DNA of 64,000 nt from Bacteroidales bacterium UBA4772 (GCA_002403305.1 DHHM01000022.1:184641-248640); one strand, 5' to 3'. Shown: positions 7,537 through 17,365, counted from the stretch's first letter. Notes: generated from the letters alone by a model not told the origin. Made by a program: numbers and translations.

Positions 7537-9942
7537 TCAGAACTTCACCCTGGCAGAGAAGATGAAATTCCTCCCTGCGGCGGCGATGCCTGATGAATAG
7601 GGTCTGTACCTCAGGTCGAGGAGGTTTTCCACCCCGGCCGTAAGGTCAACCCTGTTGCTGATGTTGTATGAGCTCTTGAGGTTAAGGGTGAACCATCCGG
7701 GCGACCAGGGGTTGCCGTTCTCGTCGGTGGCATAGAGGTACGCCTTGTCTCTCTCGCTCGGTGCAAGCCTGTCGTACGTCACGCTGCCGTTCCAGGCGGC
7801 ATAGAAGTCAGCCTTGAAGTGAGATCTCTCTAAAATTATATGGGTTGTGCCGAACATTGGCGGCACATGACGCAGGGGCTCATTCTCATTGTCACGTCCG
7901 CCCGTCAGGGTCAGGGCTGTCTTGATCCTGAGGAAGTAGGCAGGTTTCAGTTCTGCCTTCAGCTGTGTGCCGTAGACAAGGGCATAGCCCGCATTGACCA
8001 TGGCCTGTACCCGGCTCTCCTCGCCCATATATTCAACGGTCGGCTGACCGTTGAAGAGGAAGTCGCGCCTGACCATTGCGTTATCGAGCCATGACAGGAA
8101 GAACGAAGCATCTGCCCGGAGTATTTCCCCTATCTCCCTGGAGGCACCGAGGTCTATATTATAAAGATATTCCGGCTTGAGGTCAGGGTTGGGCACCACC
8201 AGTACCCCGGGGGCTGATTCGAATACCTTGCCGAGGTCATCGAGGTTCGGAGCCCGGAAGCCGGTAGAGAGGTTTGCAGTGAGTTCGGTGCGGCTGTCAG
8301 GCCTGTAGACGGCGCCGGCAGCGCCGGTGACTGCGCTGCTGGCAGTCTCGATGGTGGTAAAGGGCAGATTGTAGAAAGAGTTATCGGCGATCTCCGAATC
8401 GAGCGAGACAAAATTATACCTTGCCCCGGTGCTGACGGTGAATTTGCTGCTCAGATTGAACTTGTAGCCGAGGTAGAGTGAGAAACTGTTGTAGATATTT
8501 CTGCCATTCGGATAACGCGATCCTGCAGGCTCCGTAGCACCGGTGAGGATATCTCTCACATCAGCAGTGCTTTTTATGTTGTTTCTGACATATTCAGCGC
8601 CGTAGTAGAGCAGGTTGCTGTTCTCCTTGTTGACCTTGTCAAAGTCGACATTTGCTGACCAGATACCGACTTTTTCAAACTGCTCGTTCAGGCTTGTGCT
8701 GTTTATCTTCCGGTCGTGGCGACTCTCCCGGTAATCCTGTCTTGCCACAGTGACCTTGGCTTCGTCAAATAGTCCCGAGTGTTTCTTATAGCTGACCGTT
8801 GAGCTGGTCATCATCCATATCTGGGGTCCGTAATACCAGTCGCCAAACCTGAGGGTATTGTCCCTGACCTGTATCAGCCTGTCATATCGTGGCACGTCGG
8901 ACAGGCGGGAATAGTGATTTGCGAGGATCACATCGAAGTTCTTTCCTGCCTTGAATCGCAGTTTATTGGTAGTATTAAGTTGTGAATAGCCTGTGGCGGC
9001 CTGTCTGCGGGGATCGTCATTCACAACCACGGTATCACCTGTGGCGGTTCGTTCCTGGTACATGTTACGAAGGTATTCGGAATGTTTCCGCGATCCCATC
9101 ATCAGGTCACCGAAGTCGGACCATGAGGCTGAGGTGAAGAAGGCCACCCTGTGTCCGCCCACGTTCAGGTCGGCATGGTATGTCTGTTCACGGGCAGCAG
9201 TGGAGTAGCGGGCCATCGCTTCCGCCCTGTGAAAGACGGAGTCGCCGGTGGAGAAGAGTGCCCTCTCGGTATGAAAGTCCATTACTCCCCCCAGGGCGTC
9301 ACTGCCGTACATGGTGGCTCCCGGGCCGAAGATCACCTCTGTGCGTTCTATAACGTTGGGGTCGAGTGAGATCACATTCTGGATGTTGCCCTCCCTGTAG
9401 ATGGCGTTGTTCATCCGCACGCCGTCGATGTTTATCAGCACCCTGTTGGTGGCAAAACCCCTCAGCATCGGGCTGCCGCCGCCGAGCTGGCTCTTCTGCA
9501 CGAAGACATCGCCGCTGAGGGTGAGCAGGTCTGCCGTGGTCTGCGGGTTGTGCATCCTGACAGAGGGGAGGGGTATGGTGCTTATGTGGTTCGGGACCTC
9601 ATTGGATCTCTGTTCCCACCGATTGGCGGAGACGATGAACTCTTCGACCTCAAAGGTCTTTATTTCAAGACGTATTACCCAGTTGGCCTGCCTGATCTCT
9701 TCCGGGGTGAAGGAGACCCTTTCATATGAGAAATGCTGGAAAAAGACCGGTTTCCCGGCAGGGAATCCAGACAGGCTGACCTTACCCGCATAGTTAGTAT
9801 AGCCGAACTGTGTCTTTGACTCATTGTAAACGGCGACGTCAGATACCGGCTTACCGTCATCAGCGTCAAGCACCGTCACTGTCTGGGCGGTCAGCGTCGC
9901 AAAAGGCAATAGAAAAAAGAGGAGGATCAGATATTTCTTCAT
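7537..9942 (-). CDS. TonB-dependent outer-membrane receptor
   Basis: An 801-residue outer-membrane receptor for active uptake with TonB/ExbBD energy. It has a signal peptide (residues 1-20, MKKYLILLFFLLPF), a carboxypeptidase-regulatory-like beta-sandwich (about 21-105), a plug domain (about 120-240, with LRGFATNRVLINIDGVRMNN and EVIFGPGATMYGSDALGG), then a beta-barrel ending in the aromatic-terminated strand FIFSARVKF. The plug resembles heme/hemoglobin and metallophore receptors more than SusC, and no SusD partner follows, so the ligand is uncertain. The start was moved 41 codons inside the open frame to the ATG that begins a signal peptide. Confidence 0.9.
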   Translation of the reverse strand: MKKYLILLFFLLPFATLTAQTVTVLDADDGKPVSDVAVYNESKTQFGYTNYAGKVSLSGFPAGKPVFFQHFSYERVSFTPEEIRQANWVIRLEIKTFEVEEFIVSANRWEQRSNEVPNHISTIPLPSVRMHNPQTTADLLTLSGDVFVQKSQLGGGSPMLRGFATNRVLINIDGVRMNNAIYREGNIQNVISLDPNVIERTEVIFGPGATMYGSDALGGVMDFHTERALFSTGDSVFHRAEAMARYSTAAREQTYHADLNVGGHRVAFFTSASWSDFGDLMMGSRKHSEYLRNMYQERTATGDTVVVNDDPRRQAATGYSQLNTTNKLRFKAGKNFDVILANHYSRLSDVPRYDRLIQVRDNTLRFGDWYYGPQIWMMTSSTVSYKKHSGLFDEAKVTVARQDYRESRHDRKINSTSLNEQFEKVGIWSANVDFDKVNKENSNLLYYGAEYVRNNIKSTADVRDILTGATEPAGSRYPNGRNIYNSFSLYLGYKFNLSSKFTVSTGARYNFVSLDSEIADNSFYNLPFTTIETASSAVTGAAGAVYRPDSRTELTANLSTGFRAPNLDDLGKVFESAPGVLVVPNPDLKPEYLYNIDLGASREIGEILRADASFFLSWLDNAMVRRDFLFNGQPTVEYMGEESRVQAMVNAGYALVYGTQLKAELKPAYFLRIKTALTLTGGRDNENEPLRHVPPMFGTTHIILERSHFKADFYAAWNGSVTYDRLAPSERDKAYLYATDENGNPWSPGWFTLNLKSSYNISNRVDLTAGVENLLDLRYRPYSSGIAAAGRNFIFSARVKF

Positions 9943-10105
9943 CACTGAAAATTCCAAAGCGATATAGGCTGTACAAAAAGCATTCCATAAAAAGTAAACA
10001 GGGCTATGTTTCTCAGCATACCCTGAGGCAGGTGCGGGAATGTGGCGCGGCATAACCCGCACCACATCGCTCCGGTCATATATGCAATAGCAAAGTAATA
10101 TTTTA

Positions 10106-10113
10106 TATTTTTG
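10106..10113 (+). promoter_or_regulatory. -7 box for the DUF3352-like gene
   Basis: TATTTTTG matches TANNTTTG. It overlaps the in-frame TTG at 10111, which argues against that codon as a start and for the ATG at 10138. Confidence 0.42.
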
Positions 10114-10137
10114 AGTTCAGATAATTACCTCGAAAAA

Positions 10138-12885
10138 ATGCGCAGGAGAACAGGAATACTACTGGTTGCTCTTTTTGCAGCAGCGCTGGTTGTGGCGGCT
10201 TATTTTATACGGCGCGACAAGCAGGTGGTTGTTGTTGATCCCTGGGTGGCGGTACCGTCTGACGCATTCATGGTACTTGAGACGCCTGACTTTCCGGAGC
10301 TGCTCACCAGAATCACCGATCCGGCGGGGATGATGACGAGGCTTTCCGGGCTCTCATGGGCGGCCTCACTGCTGGAGTCTGCTGCCGCCGTTGACAGTGT
10401 CACCGGCGGGCGGGAGGTACGTGAGATGCTCAGCAACAAGAGGGTGGTCATCTCATTACACGCCGGGAAGCGTGGCAGTATCACACCCCTGGCGGTGGCA
10501 GGTACGGGCACATCCGTAACTCCGCGACGGCTCAGCAGCCTGCTCAGCGCGTCGGGTGCTTCCGTTGCCGATGCCAGGGACCTGGGGGGCACCAGGAGGT
10601 ACAGTGTCACCTACGGCAGGGGCAGCAGGGTTCAGGAGATGTATTTTGCCCTCACCTCCGGTATCATCATCGCAACGCCATCTGAAGCACTGCTCTCCGC
10701 CGCTCTTGACAACAAGAGTACCGGCACCGACATAAGGCAACAGCAGGGGGTGTCGCCGGTGGCAAACGCCTCAGGTAAGGATGCCGACAACATTTTTATT
10801 CTTTTCAGGAACCTGCCCGCCTTCCTCCGTCCGTTCATCCCTCCCGATAATATCACCAGGGTGACCACGGCAGCCATTGCCGCCGGAGGTGATATTGCCG
10901 CCACCGAGGAGGGCCTTTTCATCAGTGGTTTTCTCACCACCTCCGCCACAGGCAACGGGGCAGATATGGTCAGGGAGGTGACTCCCGCCGGCAGCGGGGT
11001 GCATGAGCTGCTTCCTGAAGGAACAAGCAGCTATACCACGGTCATGAGACGGGCTTCCCTCAAGGGTGAGACCGCCTCCGATGCCGCATCGGTCACGGCC
11101 AGTGACCTTGCCCTGATGCTTAGTCCGTTTACCGGTTCAGAGGTCACCACTGCCATGGTACCCGCCGGAAGAGGGAGCGAGAGGGTGAGGATCTTCAGGA
11201 TGACCGACAGACAGTCGGCGGAGCAGGTGCTTCGCAAAAGACTTACCGAGAAATACCGTGCCATGGGACTGAGTGAGAGGCATTTCGTGGCGTCGGCAGG
11301 TGATGCTGACGGCGAAGAGAGGGTCCTTTACAAGATGCCATTTCCCGGCGTCGCTTCGATATTGTCGGGAGAGACTGGCAGAGGAGGCGATGACATATGG
11401 GCGACTTTTGAGAGATCATACATGCTCTTCTCAGCTTCCCCGGATGCCCTTGCAAACCTCATCAGGGAATCAGGCAGGGAGAACACCCTCATCAATGATC
11501 CGGAGTTCAGGCAGATGGAAAGAACCATGCCTTCGAAAAGCTCATGGATCTTTTATTCTTCAGGGGCAGAACTGAGGGAGATTATCAGCAGCTACCTCAC
11601 ACAGGAGGCTGCGGCTGAAATCGGTGAAAACTCACTGGCAGGCATCGCAGGTGTAGGGCTGAGTCTCACGCCCAGCAACGGAATGATCTACGCAGCCCTC
11701 TCCGTCAGGTACCGCGACAGCCGTGAGCAACGCGGACAGTCTGCTTCGGGCAGGGCAGAGACCGTTGCCACAGGGGCTGACGGGGAAGCCGCATCCGGCC
11801 TTAAACTGCTCTGGAGAGCGAAGCTTGAGGCTGCGGCAGCAGTGAGACCCTTTCTCTTTACCAATCACAACACAGGTGCAACGGAGATATTTATCCAGGA
11901 TGAGAAGAATAATATTTACCTGATAAGCGCCTCGGGCAAGATACTGTGGAAAGCACCCGTCAGGGAGAGGATCAGGGGGGATATCTTCATGATTGACTAT
12001 TACAGGAACGGCAAGAACCAGCTGCTCTTTTCAGGGAAGGATTACCTGCACCTCATTGACCGCAACGGCAATTACGTGGACAAATACCCGGTAAAGATGC
12101 GCTCCCCGGCTTCCAATTTCCTTGCCGTTTTTGATTATGAAAACAACAGGGATTACCGTCTCTGCATAGCCGGCGAGGACAGGAAGATCTATATCTATGA
12201 CCGGGCAGGATCGCCGGTCAGGGGGTGGAACATGTTCACCACACGCGGCAGGGTAACCGACCCTGTGAGGTTCTTCAGGGTCAGGGGCAAGGATTATCTT
12301 ATTGCCGCCGACGATCAGGATGTCTACGTACTTGATCGCACAGGCAACATCCGTGTTGCCCACCAGGAGCCGCTAAGGAAGGCCGGAGGGTCAGCGATAA
12401 GCCTTGCCGGTGGCGATGATAATGCCCTGATCTTCACGGCGACGAACGGCACTGTCATACGACTTTTGTTTGACGGTACGGTAAGCCGGCAGAGTACCGG
12501 CACTCTCTCAGAGAAGCACAGCGCCGATTTCACGGACCTCAACGGCGACGGCACGGCTGACATCATAATTATTGACGGCAGCAGCCTGAGGATTTTCGGC
12601 AGCGACGGCATCGAGATCAGCACAAATGATCTTGGATCCGGGAGCCTCAGGGGACCTGCACTCTTCACCACCGGCAGCAGTGACAGGAGGATCGGGGTCT
12701 ATGATGCCGAAGGAGAGATGCTCTATCTCTTCGGAAAGAACGGCAGTATTGTCAGCGGTTTCCCGCTTAAGTCAGGCGAGCATTACAACATTGGCAGGGT
12801 GGTGAACAAAAGCACCTGGAGCCTGCTGATTACTGACAGCGACTCGTATATTTACAATTACGAACTCGGCGCAGGACCGGGATAA
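10138..12885 (+). CDS. Membrane-anchored DUF3352-like protein with C-terminal propeller
   Basis: A 915-residue protein with an N-terminal membrane anchor (residues 5-22) and a large extracytoplasmic part. The first 550 residues contain repeated alpha/beta segments (PSDAFMVLETPDFPELL onward) resembling the DUF3352 family of unknown function. From about residue 565 a beta-propeller begins, with repeating GxxxxIYLIDRxGN-type blades (NNIYLISASGKILWK, DYLHLIDRNGNYVDK, RKIYIYDRAGSPVRG, QDVYVLDRTGNIRVA) and a calcium-loop-like FTDLNGDGTADII of the FG-GAP type. The role is unknown; outer-face binding or scaffolding is an inference. No T9SS C-terminal signal was seen. Confidence 0.75.
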   Translation: MRRRTGILLVALFAAALVVAAYFIRRDKQVVVVDPWVAVPSDAFMVLETPDFPELLTRITDPAGMMTRLSGLSWAASLLESAAAVDSVTGGREVREMLSNKRVVISLHAGKRGSITPLAVAGTGTSVTPRRLSSLLSASGASVADARDLGGTRRYSVTYGRGSRVQEMYFALTSGIIIATPSEALLSAALDNKSTGTDIRQQQGVSPVANASGKDADNIFILFRNLPAFLRPFIPPDNITRVTTAAIAAGGDIAATEEGLFISGFLTTSATGNGADMVREVTPAGSGVHELLPEGTSSYTTVMRRASLKGETASDAASVTASDLALMLSPFTGSEVTTAMVPAGRGSERVRIFRMTDRQSAEQVLRKRLTEKYRAMGLSERHFVASAGDADGEERVLYKMPFPGVASILSGETGRGGDDIWATFERSYMLFSASPDALANLIRESGRENTLINDPEFRQMERTMPSKSSWIFYSSGAELREIISSYLTQEAAAEIGENSLAGIAGVGLSLTPSNGMIYAALSVRYRDSREQRGQSASGRAETVATGADGEAASGLKLLWRAKLEAAAAVRPFLFTNHNTGATEIFIQDEKNNIYLISASGKILWKAPVRERIRGDIFMIDYYRNGKNQLLFSGKDYLHLIDRNGNYVDKYPVKMRSPASNFLAVFDYENNRDYRLCIAGEDRKIYIYDRAGSPVRGWNMFTTRGRVTDPVRFFRVRGKDYLIAADDQDVYVLDRTGNIRVAHQEPLRKAGGSAISLAGGDDNALIFTATNGTVIRLLFDGTVSRQSTGTLSEKHSADFTDLNGDGTADIIIIDGSSLRIFGSDGIEISTNDLGSGSLRGPALFTTGSSDRRIGVYDAEGEMLYLFGKNGSIVSGFPLKSGEHYNIGRVVNKSTWSLLITDSDSYIYNYELGAGPG

Positions 12886-12996
12886 AGCAATACCGTTTTC
12901 TCATGAAACCTATATGAGCACTGGCTCGTATAAGGATTTGAATATAAGATGTCAGGCATATTTTTTCCGACCAATGAAGTTAACTTTTTTCTGCAT

Positions 12997-14460
12997 ATGA
13001 AAAGAACTATATTAACGGCCTTACTGTTGCTCGCTGTAGCAGCCGTCGCCAATGTCGGGGCACAGACAAGCAATGTCCTATACTTCATGAACTTACCGCA
13101 GAGAACCACTCTCAATCCTGCCTTCCAGCCCTCGGGCAGAACTTATGTCGGTTTGCCGGGGATATCGGACATATCGTTCAGGCTCGACAATAATTTCCTG
13201 AGTTTCTCAGACCTGTTCTCCGGTGGGGTGATATCCGACTCAACGTTTACCATCCTTGAGCCGGGTGAAGATCTTGACAGGTTCCTGGCAGGGCTGGGGG
13301 ACAAGAACTCCCTGGAGCCGCAGGCAGCGGTGCAGCTCTTCGGTCTGGCATTCACCGTAGGCGAGGATCTGAGAATAACGTTTGACTTCACAGAGAGGGT
13401 TGACGGAAACATGGTCCTTCCCGGTGATATCATCAGGCTCGGCATATCGGGCAACCAGGATTTTATGGGCAGGAACATTGACCTCTCGTCACTCAGGGCT
13501 GACGTGAAGTATTACCACGAGATAGGGCTCGGGGCATCAAAGAATATTACAGAGAAACTGAGGGTAGGCGCAAGGGTCATGTATCTCTCCGGCGTGGTCT
13601 CAGGCAACCTGAAAAACAACGGTATGACCCTGACCGTCAATGATGACTACACCCACACGGTTGATGCTGATGTATCCCTGAATCTGAGTGCTCCGTACGA
13701 ATTCATGAAGGATGAACAGGGCATCATTGACGATCTCGTCTTTGATGAGGATAGTTTCCTGGAGGGTAATGACTATATATCCTATGCGCTGGGTCTGGCT
13801 GCCAACCCCGGGCTGGGGCTGGAGCTGGGAGCAGAGTACAGGTTCAATGATATGTTCGCCGTATCTGCCGCGCTCACTGACATGGGGTTCATCAGGTGGA
13901 GAAGGGACAGATCAGAGGTATCCTGCAACACCACCTTCCAGTTCAACGGTCTGACGATGCAGGATGTCTACGATGAGAGCCTCGATTTCGGCGAACTGCT
14001 CAACTGGGCTCTCGATTCGATACAGAATGCAATAGAGCTGTCGCCGGCCCCTGAGCCTTACACCACCTTTCTGCCGCTCACGGTGACAACAGGGTTCAGC
14101 TTCACACCCGTCAGCTTCTTTACTGCCGGGCTGCTCTCACAGACACGGTTCAAGGGAAAGCAGGTGCATGAAGCTCTTACCTTCTCGGGGAATCTCAACT
14201 TTGGCAACATCTTCTCCACCACTCTGGCATACACCATGGCCAACAGGCGGTTCGACAACCTGGGCTTCGGGCTGGCGGTGAGGGGAGGAGTCGTGCAGTT
14301 TTATGCCCTGGTTGATAACATACCACTGCGGTGGAATAAGGTAGTTGACGGCACGGAGAGCTACCGGTTGCCGGAGAACTGGAATACAGTGCACGCAAGG
14401 CTGGGGTTGAATTTTGTCTTCGGCAACAGGATTGAGGAGAAAATTCTTCCTCCCATGTGA
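12997..14460 (+). CDS. DUF5723-type outer-membrane beta-barrel protein
   Basis: A 487-residue protein with a cleavable signal peptide (residues 1-20, ending NVGAQ) and an all-beta, glycine- and aromatic-rich body with alternating strands ending in LNFVFGNR. The opening LYFMNLPQRTTLNPAFQPSG, with its NPAF element, recalls the PorV/PorP/OmpP1-like barrels of Bacteroidota and fits DUF5723. The location is the outer membrane; the role is unknown. An upstream open stretch of 16 codons was excluded because the ATG at 12997 begins the signal peptide. Confidence 0.78.
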   Translation: MKRTILTALLLLAVAAVANVGAQTSNVLYFMNLPQRTTLNPAFQPSGRTYVGLPGISDISFRLDNNFLSFSDLFSGGVISDSTFTILEPGEDLDRFLAGLGDKNSLEPQAAVQLFGLAFTVGEDLRITFDFTERVDGNMVLPGDIIRLGISGNQDFMGRNIDLSSLRADVKYYHEIGLGASKNITEKLRVGARVMYLSGVVSGNLKNNGMTLTVNDDYTHTVDADVSLNLSAPYEFMKDEQGIIDDLVFDEDSFLEGNDYISYALGLAANPGLGLELGAEYRFNDMFAVSAALTDMGFIRWRRDRSEVSCNTTFQFNGLTMQDVYDESLDFGELLNWALDSIQNAIELSPAPEPYTTFLPLTVTTGFSFTPVSFFTAGLLSQTRFKGKQVHEALTFSGNLNFGNIFSTTLAYTMANRRFDNLGFGLAVRGGVVQFYALVDNIPLRWNKVVDGTESYRLPENWNTVHARLGLNFVFGNRIEEKILPPM

Positions 14461-14556
14461 CGGTCAGCCGGCTGTAACTCCCATCTTAAAGGCAGGAACG
14501 TCTCTGACGCTTACCGGCAGGAATTTTTCAATTGTTGGCCGGGGTATTTCTGGCGG

Positions 14557-15312
14557 TCAGCGGGCGGACTCCTTCAGCTGTTTGGCCAGGGCATTGGCAA
14601 AGACGAACTCATTGAGCAGTTTGCAGTCTGACTGCAATATCTGGCTCTTGTTGCCCTCCCAGCACTTCTCGCCCTCCTCGATGAAGATTATCTTTTCACC
14701 GTTCTCCATCACGGAGTTCATATCGTGAGTATTGACTATCGTTGTCATGTTCAGCTCTACGGTAATCTCCCTGATCAGCTCGTCGATCACTATTGATGTT
14801 TTAGGGTCAAGGCCCGAGTTGGGTTCATCGCAGAAGAGATAACGTGGTTTCAGGGCTATCGCCCTGGCTATTGCCACGCGTTTCTTCATTCCCCCTGACA
14901 GCTCTGAGGGCAGCAGGCTGTTTGAGTCCGTAATGTTCACCCGTTCCAGGCAGAAGTTCACTCTCTCAAGCTTCTCCCCGTAGCTCATGGTGGTGAACAT
15001 GTCGAGGGGGAACCTCACATTCTCCTCCACGGTCATCGAGTCAAAAAGTGCGCTTCCCTGGAAGAGCATTCCCATCTCCTTCCTGATCTCCTTGCGGGCG
15101 CGGAAGTCGAGCTCATTGAAGAGCACGTCACCGTACCAGATGGCTCCGCTGTCTATTTCGAAGAGGCCGACAATGCACTTGAGGAACACCGTCTTGCCGG
15201 AGCCGCTCTTGCCGATGATAAGGTTGGTTTTACCGGGATCGAAGACGGCGGAGACATCCTTCAGTACCTCGCGTCCGCCCAGCGACAAGGAAATGTTTTC
15301 GACCCTGATCAT
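14557..15312 (-). CDS. MlaF-like ABC transporter ATPase
   Basis: A 251-residue ATPase of a lipid ABC transporter (Mla/MCE type). Walker A is GKSGSGKT near residue 36, the signature LSGGMKKRVAIARA is near 138, and Walker B YLFCDEPNSGLDP follows, with the switch histidine in NTHDMNSV. The start ATG (15310-15312) overlaps the stop of the permease gene by four bases. The longer frame upstream runs through the permease gene and is not used. The MCE-domain partner (MlaD) is not in this window. Confidence 0.9.
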   Translation of the reverse strand: MIRVENISLSLGGREVLKDVSAVFDPGKTNLIIGKSGSGKTVFLKCIVGLFEIDSGAIWYGDVLFNELDFRARKEIRKEMGMLFQGSALFDSMTVEENVRFPLDMFTTMSYGEKLERVNFCLERVNITDSNSLLPSELSGGMKKRVAIARAIALKPRYLFCDEPNSGLDPKTSIVIDELIREITVELNMTTIVNTHDMNSVMENGEKIIFIEEGEKCWEGNKSQILQSDCKLLNEFVFANALAKQLKESAR

Positions 15313-16055
15313 GAGAGCAGCAATTGTGTCAGGATGACGTTGACGAGGAGGATGAAGACGCTGCTGTATACCACCGCTTTGGTGCTGGCGCGTCCGACCT
15401 CCAGTGAGCCGCCCTCGACTATGTATCCCTGGTATGATGATACGGTGGTTATTATGAATGCGAAGAAGAGAGTCTTGATCAGGGCGTAGGTGATGTAATA
15501 TGGTATGAAGGCATACTGTATGCCGTATATATAATCCGACGAGGTTATTACGCCTGCCGTTGTCCCTACTATCCATCCTCCCACGATGCCGGTAATGATG
15601 CTGATCAGGGTGAGGAACGGGTTGAAGATCAGCGTGGCAACAACCTTGGGGAGAATGATGTATGATGCCGAGTTGACGCCCATGAGCTCGAGTGCGTCGA
15701 TCTGTTCAGTGACCCTCATGGTTCCTATTTCGGAGGCGATGTTGGAGCCCACTTTGCCCGCAAGGATCAGCGCCACGATGGTGGATGAGAACTCGAGTAT
15801 GATAGAGTCCCTGGCCCCCAGCCCTATCAGGTAGGTGGGATAGATCGGGTTCTCAGTGTTGTAAGCCGTCTGAAGGGTGATGACCGCTCCCATGAAAAAG
15901 GATATGATGATCACAATACCTATGGACCTCAGTCCGAGGCTGACAAGCTCTTTCATTGTCTGCCTGTAGTAGATGACCGGTTTCTCAGGCCTGGAAAAGA
16001 CTTTTCCAAGCAGCATCCAGTAGGCCCCGAAACCTGATAAAAATCTGAATGTCAT
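15309..16055 (-). CDS. MlaE-family ABC transporter permease
   Basis: A 248-residue inner-membrane permease with about five to six hydrophobic segments. The conserved MlaE element EIGTMRVTEQIDALELMGV is near residue 113, as is the FFMGAVITLQTAYN helix. Partnered with the ATPase gene that overlaps its 3' end, it should move phospholipid or a related lipid across the inner-membrane side of the envelope. The direction of transport cannot be told from sequence. Confidence 0.9.
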   Translation of the reverse strand: MTFRFLSGFGAYWMLLGKVFSRPEKPVIYYRQTMKELVSLGLRSIGIVIIISFFMGAVITLQTAYNTENPIYPTYLIGLGARDSIILEFSSTIVALILAGKVGSNIASEIGTMRVTEQIDALELMGVNSASYIILPKVVATLIFNPFLTLISIITGIVGGWIVGTTAGVITSSDYIYGIQYAFIPYYITYALIKTLFFAFIITTVSSYQGYIVEGGSLEVGRASTKAVVYSSVFILLVNVILTQLLLS

Positions 16056-16069
16056 ATAAAATATTTTGT

Positions 16070-16100
16070 CAAATTTAGCAATTATTCACTGCAGACGAAA
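16070..16100 (-). promoter_or_regulatory. Promoter of the MlaE/MlaF pair
   Basis: The minus strand carries TTTC (16097-16100), 19 bases, then TAAATTTG (16070-16077). The -7 box is exact and the -33 element is one base off. It is divergent from the GDP-mannose gene promoter. Confidence 0.5.
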
Positions 16101-16129
16101 CCCGGCAGGTTTCTGACGGCAAGAATTCA

Positions 16130-16137
16130 TATATTTG
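16130..16137 (+). promoter_or_regulatory. -7 box for mannose-1-phosphate guanylyltransferase
   Basis: TATATTTG is an exact TANNTTTG match, 19 bases before the ATG. No -33 TTG is found at the standard spacing. Confidence 0.42.
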
Positions 16138-16156
16138 TAATAATACCCAATTGCTA

Positions 16157-17251
16157 ATGAATAAGAATAAAAACCGCTATCTGCTGATCATGGCCGGTGG
16201 TGTCGGAAGCCGGTTCTGGCCACTGAGCAGGAAGGAGAAGGCAAAACAGTTCCTTGACATCCTCGGTACCGGGGAGACGCTGATACAGATGACCTACCGT
16301 CGGTTCAGCAAAATATGTCCTGCTGAGAACATCTATGTTGTCACCAATGAGGAGAGCAGTGAGACGGTCGTCAGCCAGCTTGGCATAGAGAGTGACCACG
16401 TACTTGCCGAGCCTCTGAGGCGCAACACGGCTCCCTGTATTGCGTACGGCATCTTCAGGATAATGGCGGAGGATCCTGATGCAGTCATTGCCGTCACCCC
16501 GGCGGATCACCTCATAAAGAAGGAGGATGAATTCAGGAAGGTGATGGATGAGGCTTTCAGGTTTGCCACGGACAATGATGCCCTCCTTACGCTGGGCATA
16601 AGGCCTGACAGGCCTGAGACGGGTTACGGGTACATACAGGCCAATCTCAATCAGCCTGTAAAGGGTTACGCCTCTCTTCACAAGGTGAAGGCATTCACTG
16701 AGAAGCCTGAACTGGCGATGGCAAAGCTTTTTATCGAGAGCGGCGATTTTTACTGGAACAGTGGTATCTTTATCTGGAAGGCCAGTGCCATACTCGAGGC
16801 TTTCAACAGGCATCTTCCGGATATCTATCACACTTTTTACGAAGGGAAGGAGCTCTTCAATACCTCTTCGGAGAAGAAGTTCATAAAGAGGGCTTATGCC
16901 CAGTGCAGCAGCATATCCGTTGACTACGGGATAATGGAGAAGGCAGACAATGTCTATGTCATCTGCACTGATCTCGGCTGGAGCGACCTTGGCACCTGGA
17001 GTTCTCTCTATCTGCATTCGGAGCACGACAGGAACGACAATGCCATTCTGAACTCCAAGGCGCTGACCTATAACTCGGAAGGGAACATCATAAGCCTGCC
17101 CCAGGGTAAGATAGCGGTGGTGCAGGGGCTTGACGACTACATCATCATTGACAGCGGTGATGTGCTGCTGATCGTGTCGCGCGACCAGGAGCAGCACCTG
17201 AGGCACTATCTTGAGGATGTCAGCCGGACAGCGGGGGAGGAGTATCTCTAG
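16157..17251 (+). CDS. Mannose-1-phosphate guanylyltransferase
   Basis: A 364-residue nucleotidyltransferase making GDP-mannose from mannose-1-phosphate and GTP. The signature MAGGVGSRFWPLSRKEKAKQ near residue 11 includes the GTP-binding loop and catalytic Arg/Lys. FTEKPELA near residue 180 and FYWNSGIFIWKA near 200 are family motifs. It lacks the C-terminal isomerase domain of fused ManC proteins. The product feeds surface polysaccharide and fucose or rhamnose-type sugars. The stop codon overlaps the first unit of a heptad repeat array. Confidence 0.92.
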   Translation: MNKNKNRYLLIMAGGVGSRFWPLSRKEKAKQFLDILGTGETLIQMTYRRFSKICPAENIYVVTNEESSETVVSQLGIESDHVLAEPLRRNTAPCIAYGIFRIMAEDPDAVIAVTPADHLIKKEDEFRKVMDEAFRFATDNDALLTLGIRPDRPETGYGYIQANLNQPVKGYASLHKVKAFTEKPELAMAKLFIESGDFYWNSGIFIWKASAILEAFNRHLPDIYHTFYEGKELFNTSSEKKFIKRAYAQCSSISVDYGIMEKADNVYVICTDLGWSDLGTWSSLYLHSEHDRNDNAILNSKALTYNSEGNIISLPQGKIAVVQGLDDYIIIDSGDVLLIVSRDQEQHLRHYLEDVSRTAGEEYL

Positions 17252-17354
17252 TCCACAGTCTTCAGTCTTCAGTCGGCAGTCGGCGCTCTTCAGTCGGCAG
17301 TCGGCGCTCTTCAGTCGGCAGTCGGCGCTCTTCAGTCGGCAGTCGGCGCTCTTC
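17250..17354. repeat. Heptad repeat array, 15 units (AGTCGGC type)
   Basis: Fifteen uninterrupted 7-base units: AGTCCAC, two AGTCTTC, then four rounds of AGTCGGC-AGTCGGC-GCTCTTC (a 21-base higher-order repeat). It starts on the stop codon of the GDP-mannose gene and ends 12 bases before the terminator hairpin. On the minus strand the units read GACTGCC, GACTGAA and GAGCGCC. Confidence 0.93.
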
Positions 17355-17365
17355 GACAAAATAGA

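Noticed and set aside
10138..12885. T9SS cargo protein
   Set aside because: No C-terminal sorting domain at its end and it has an N-terminal membrane anchor instead of a cleavable signal.
17252..17359. Open frame with KSADCRL repeated peptide
   Set aside because: Same artefact over the 17.3 kb heptad array, antisense to the GDP-mannose gene.
16154..17359. 401-codon minus-strand frame over the GDP-mannose gene
   Set aside because: Antisense shadow of a well-recognised enzyme; its start lies in the heptad array.
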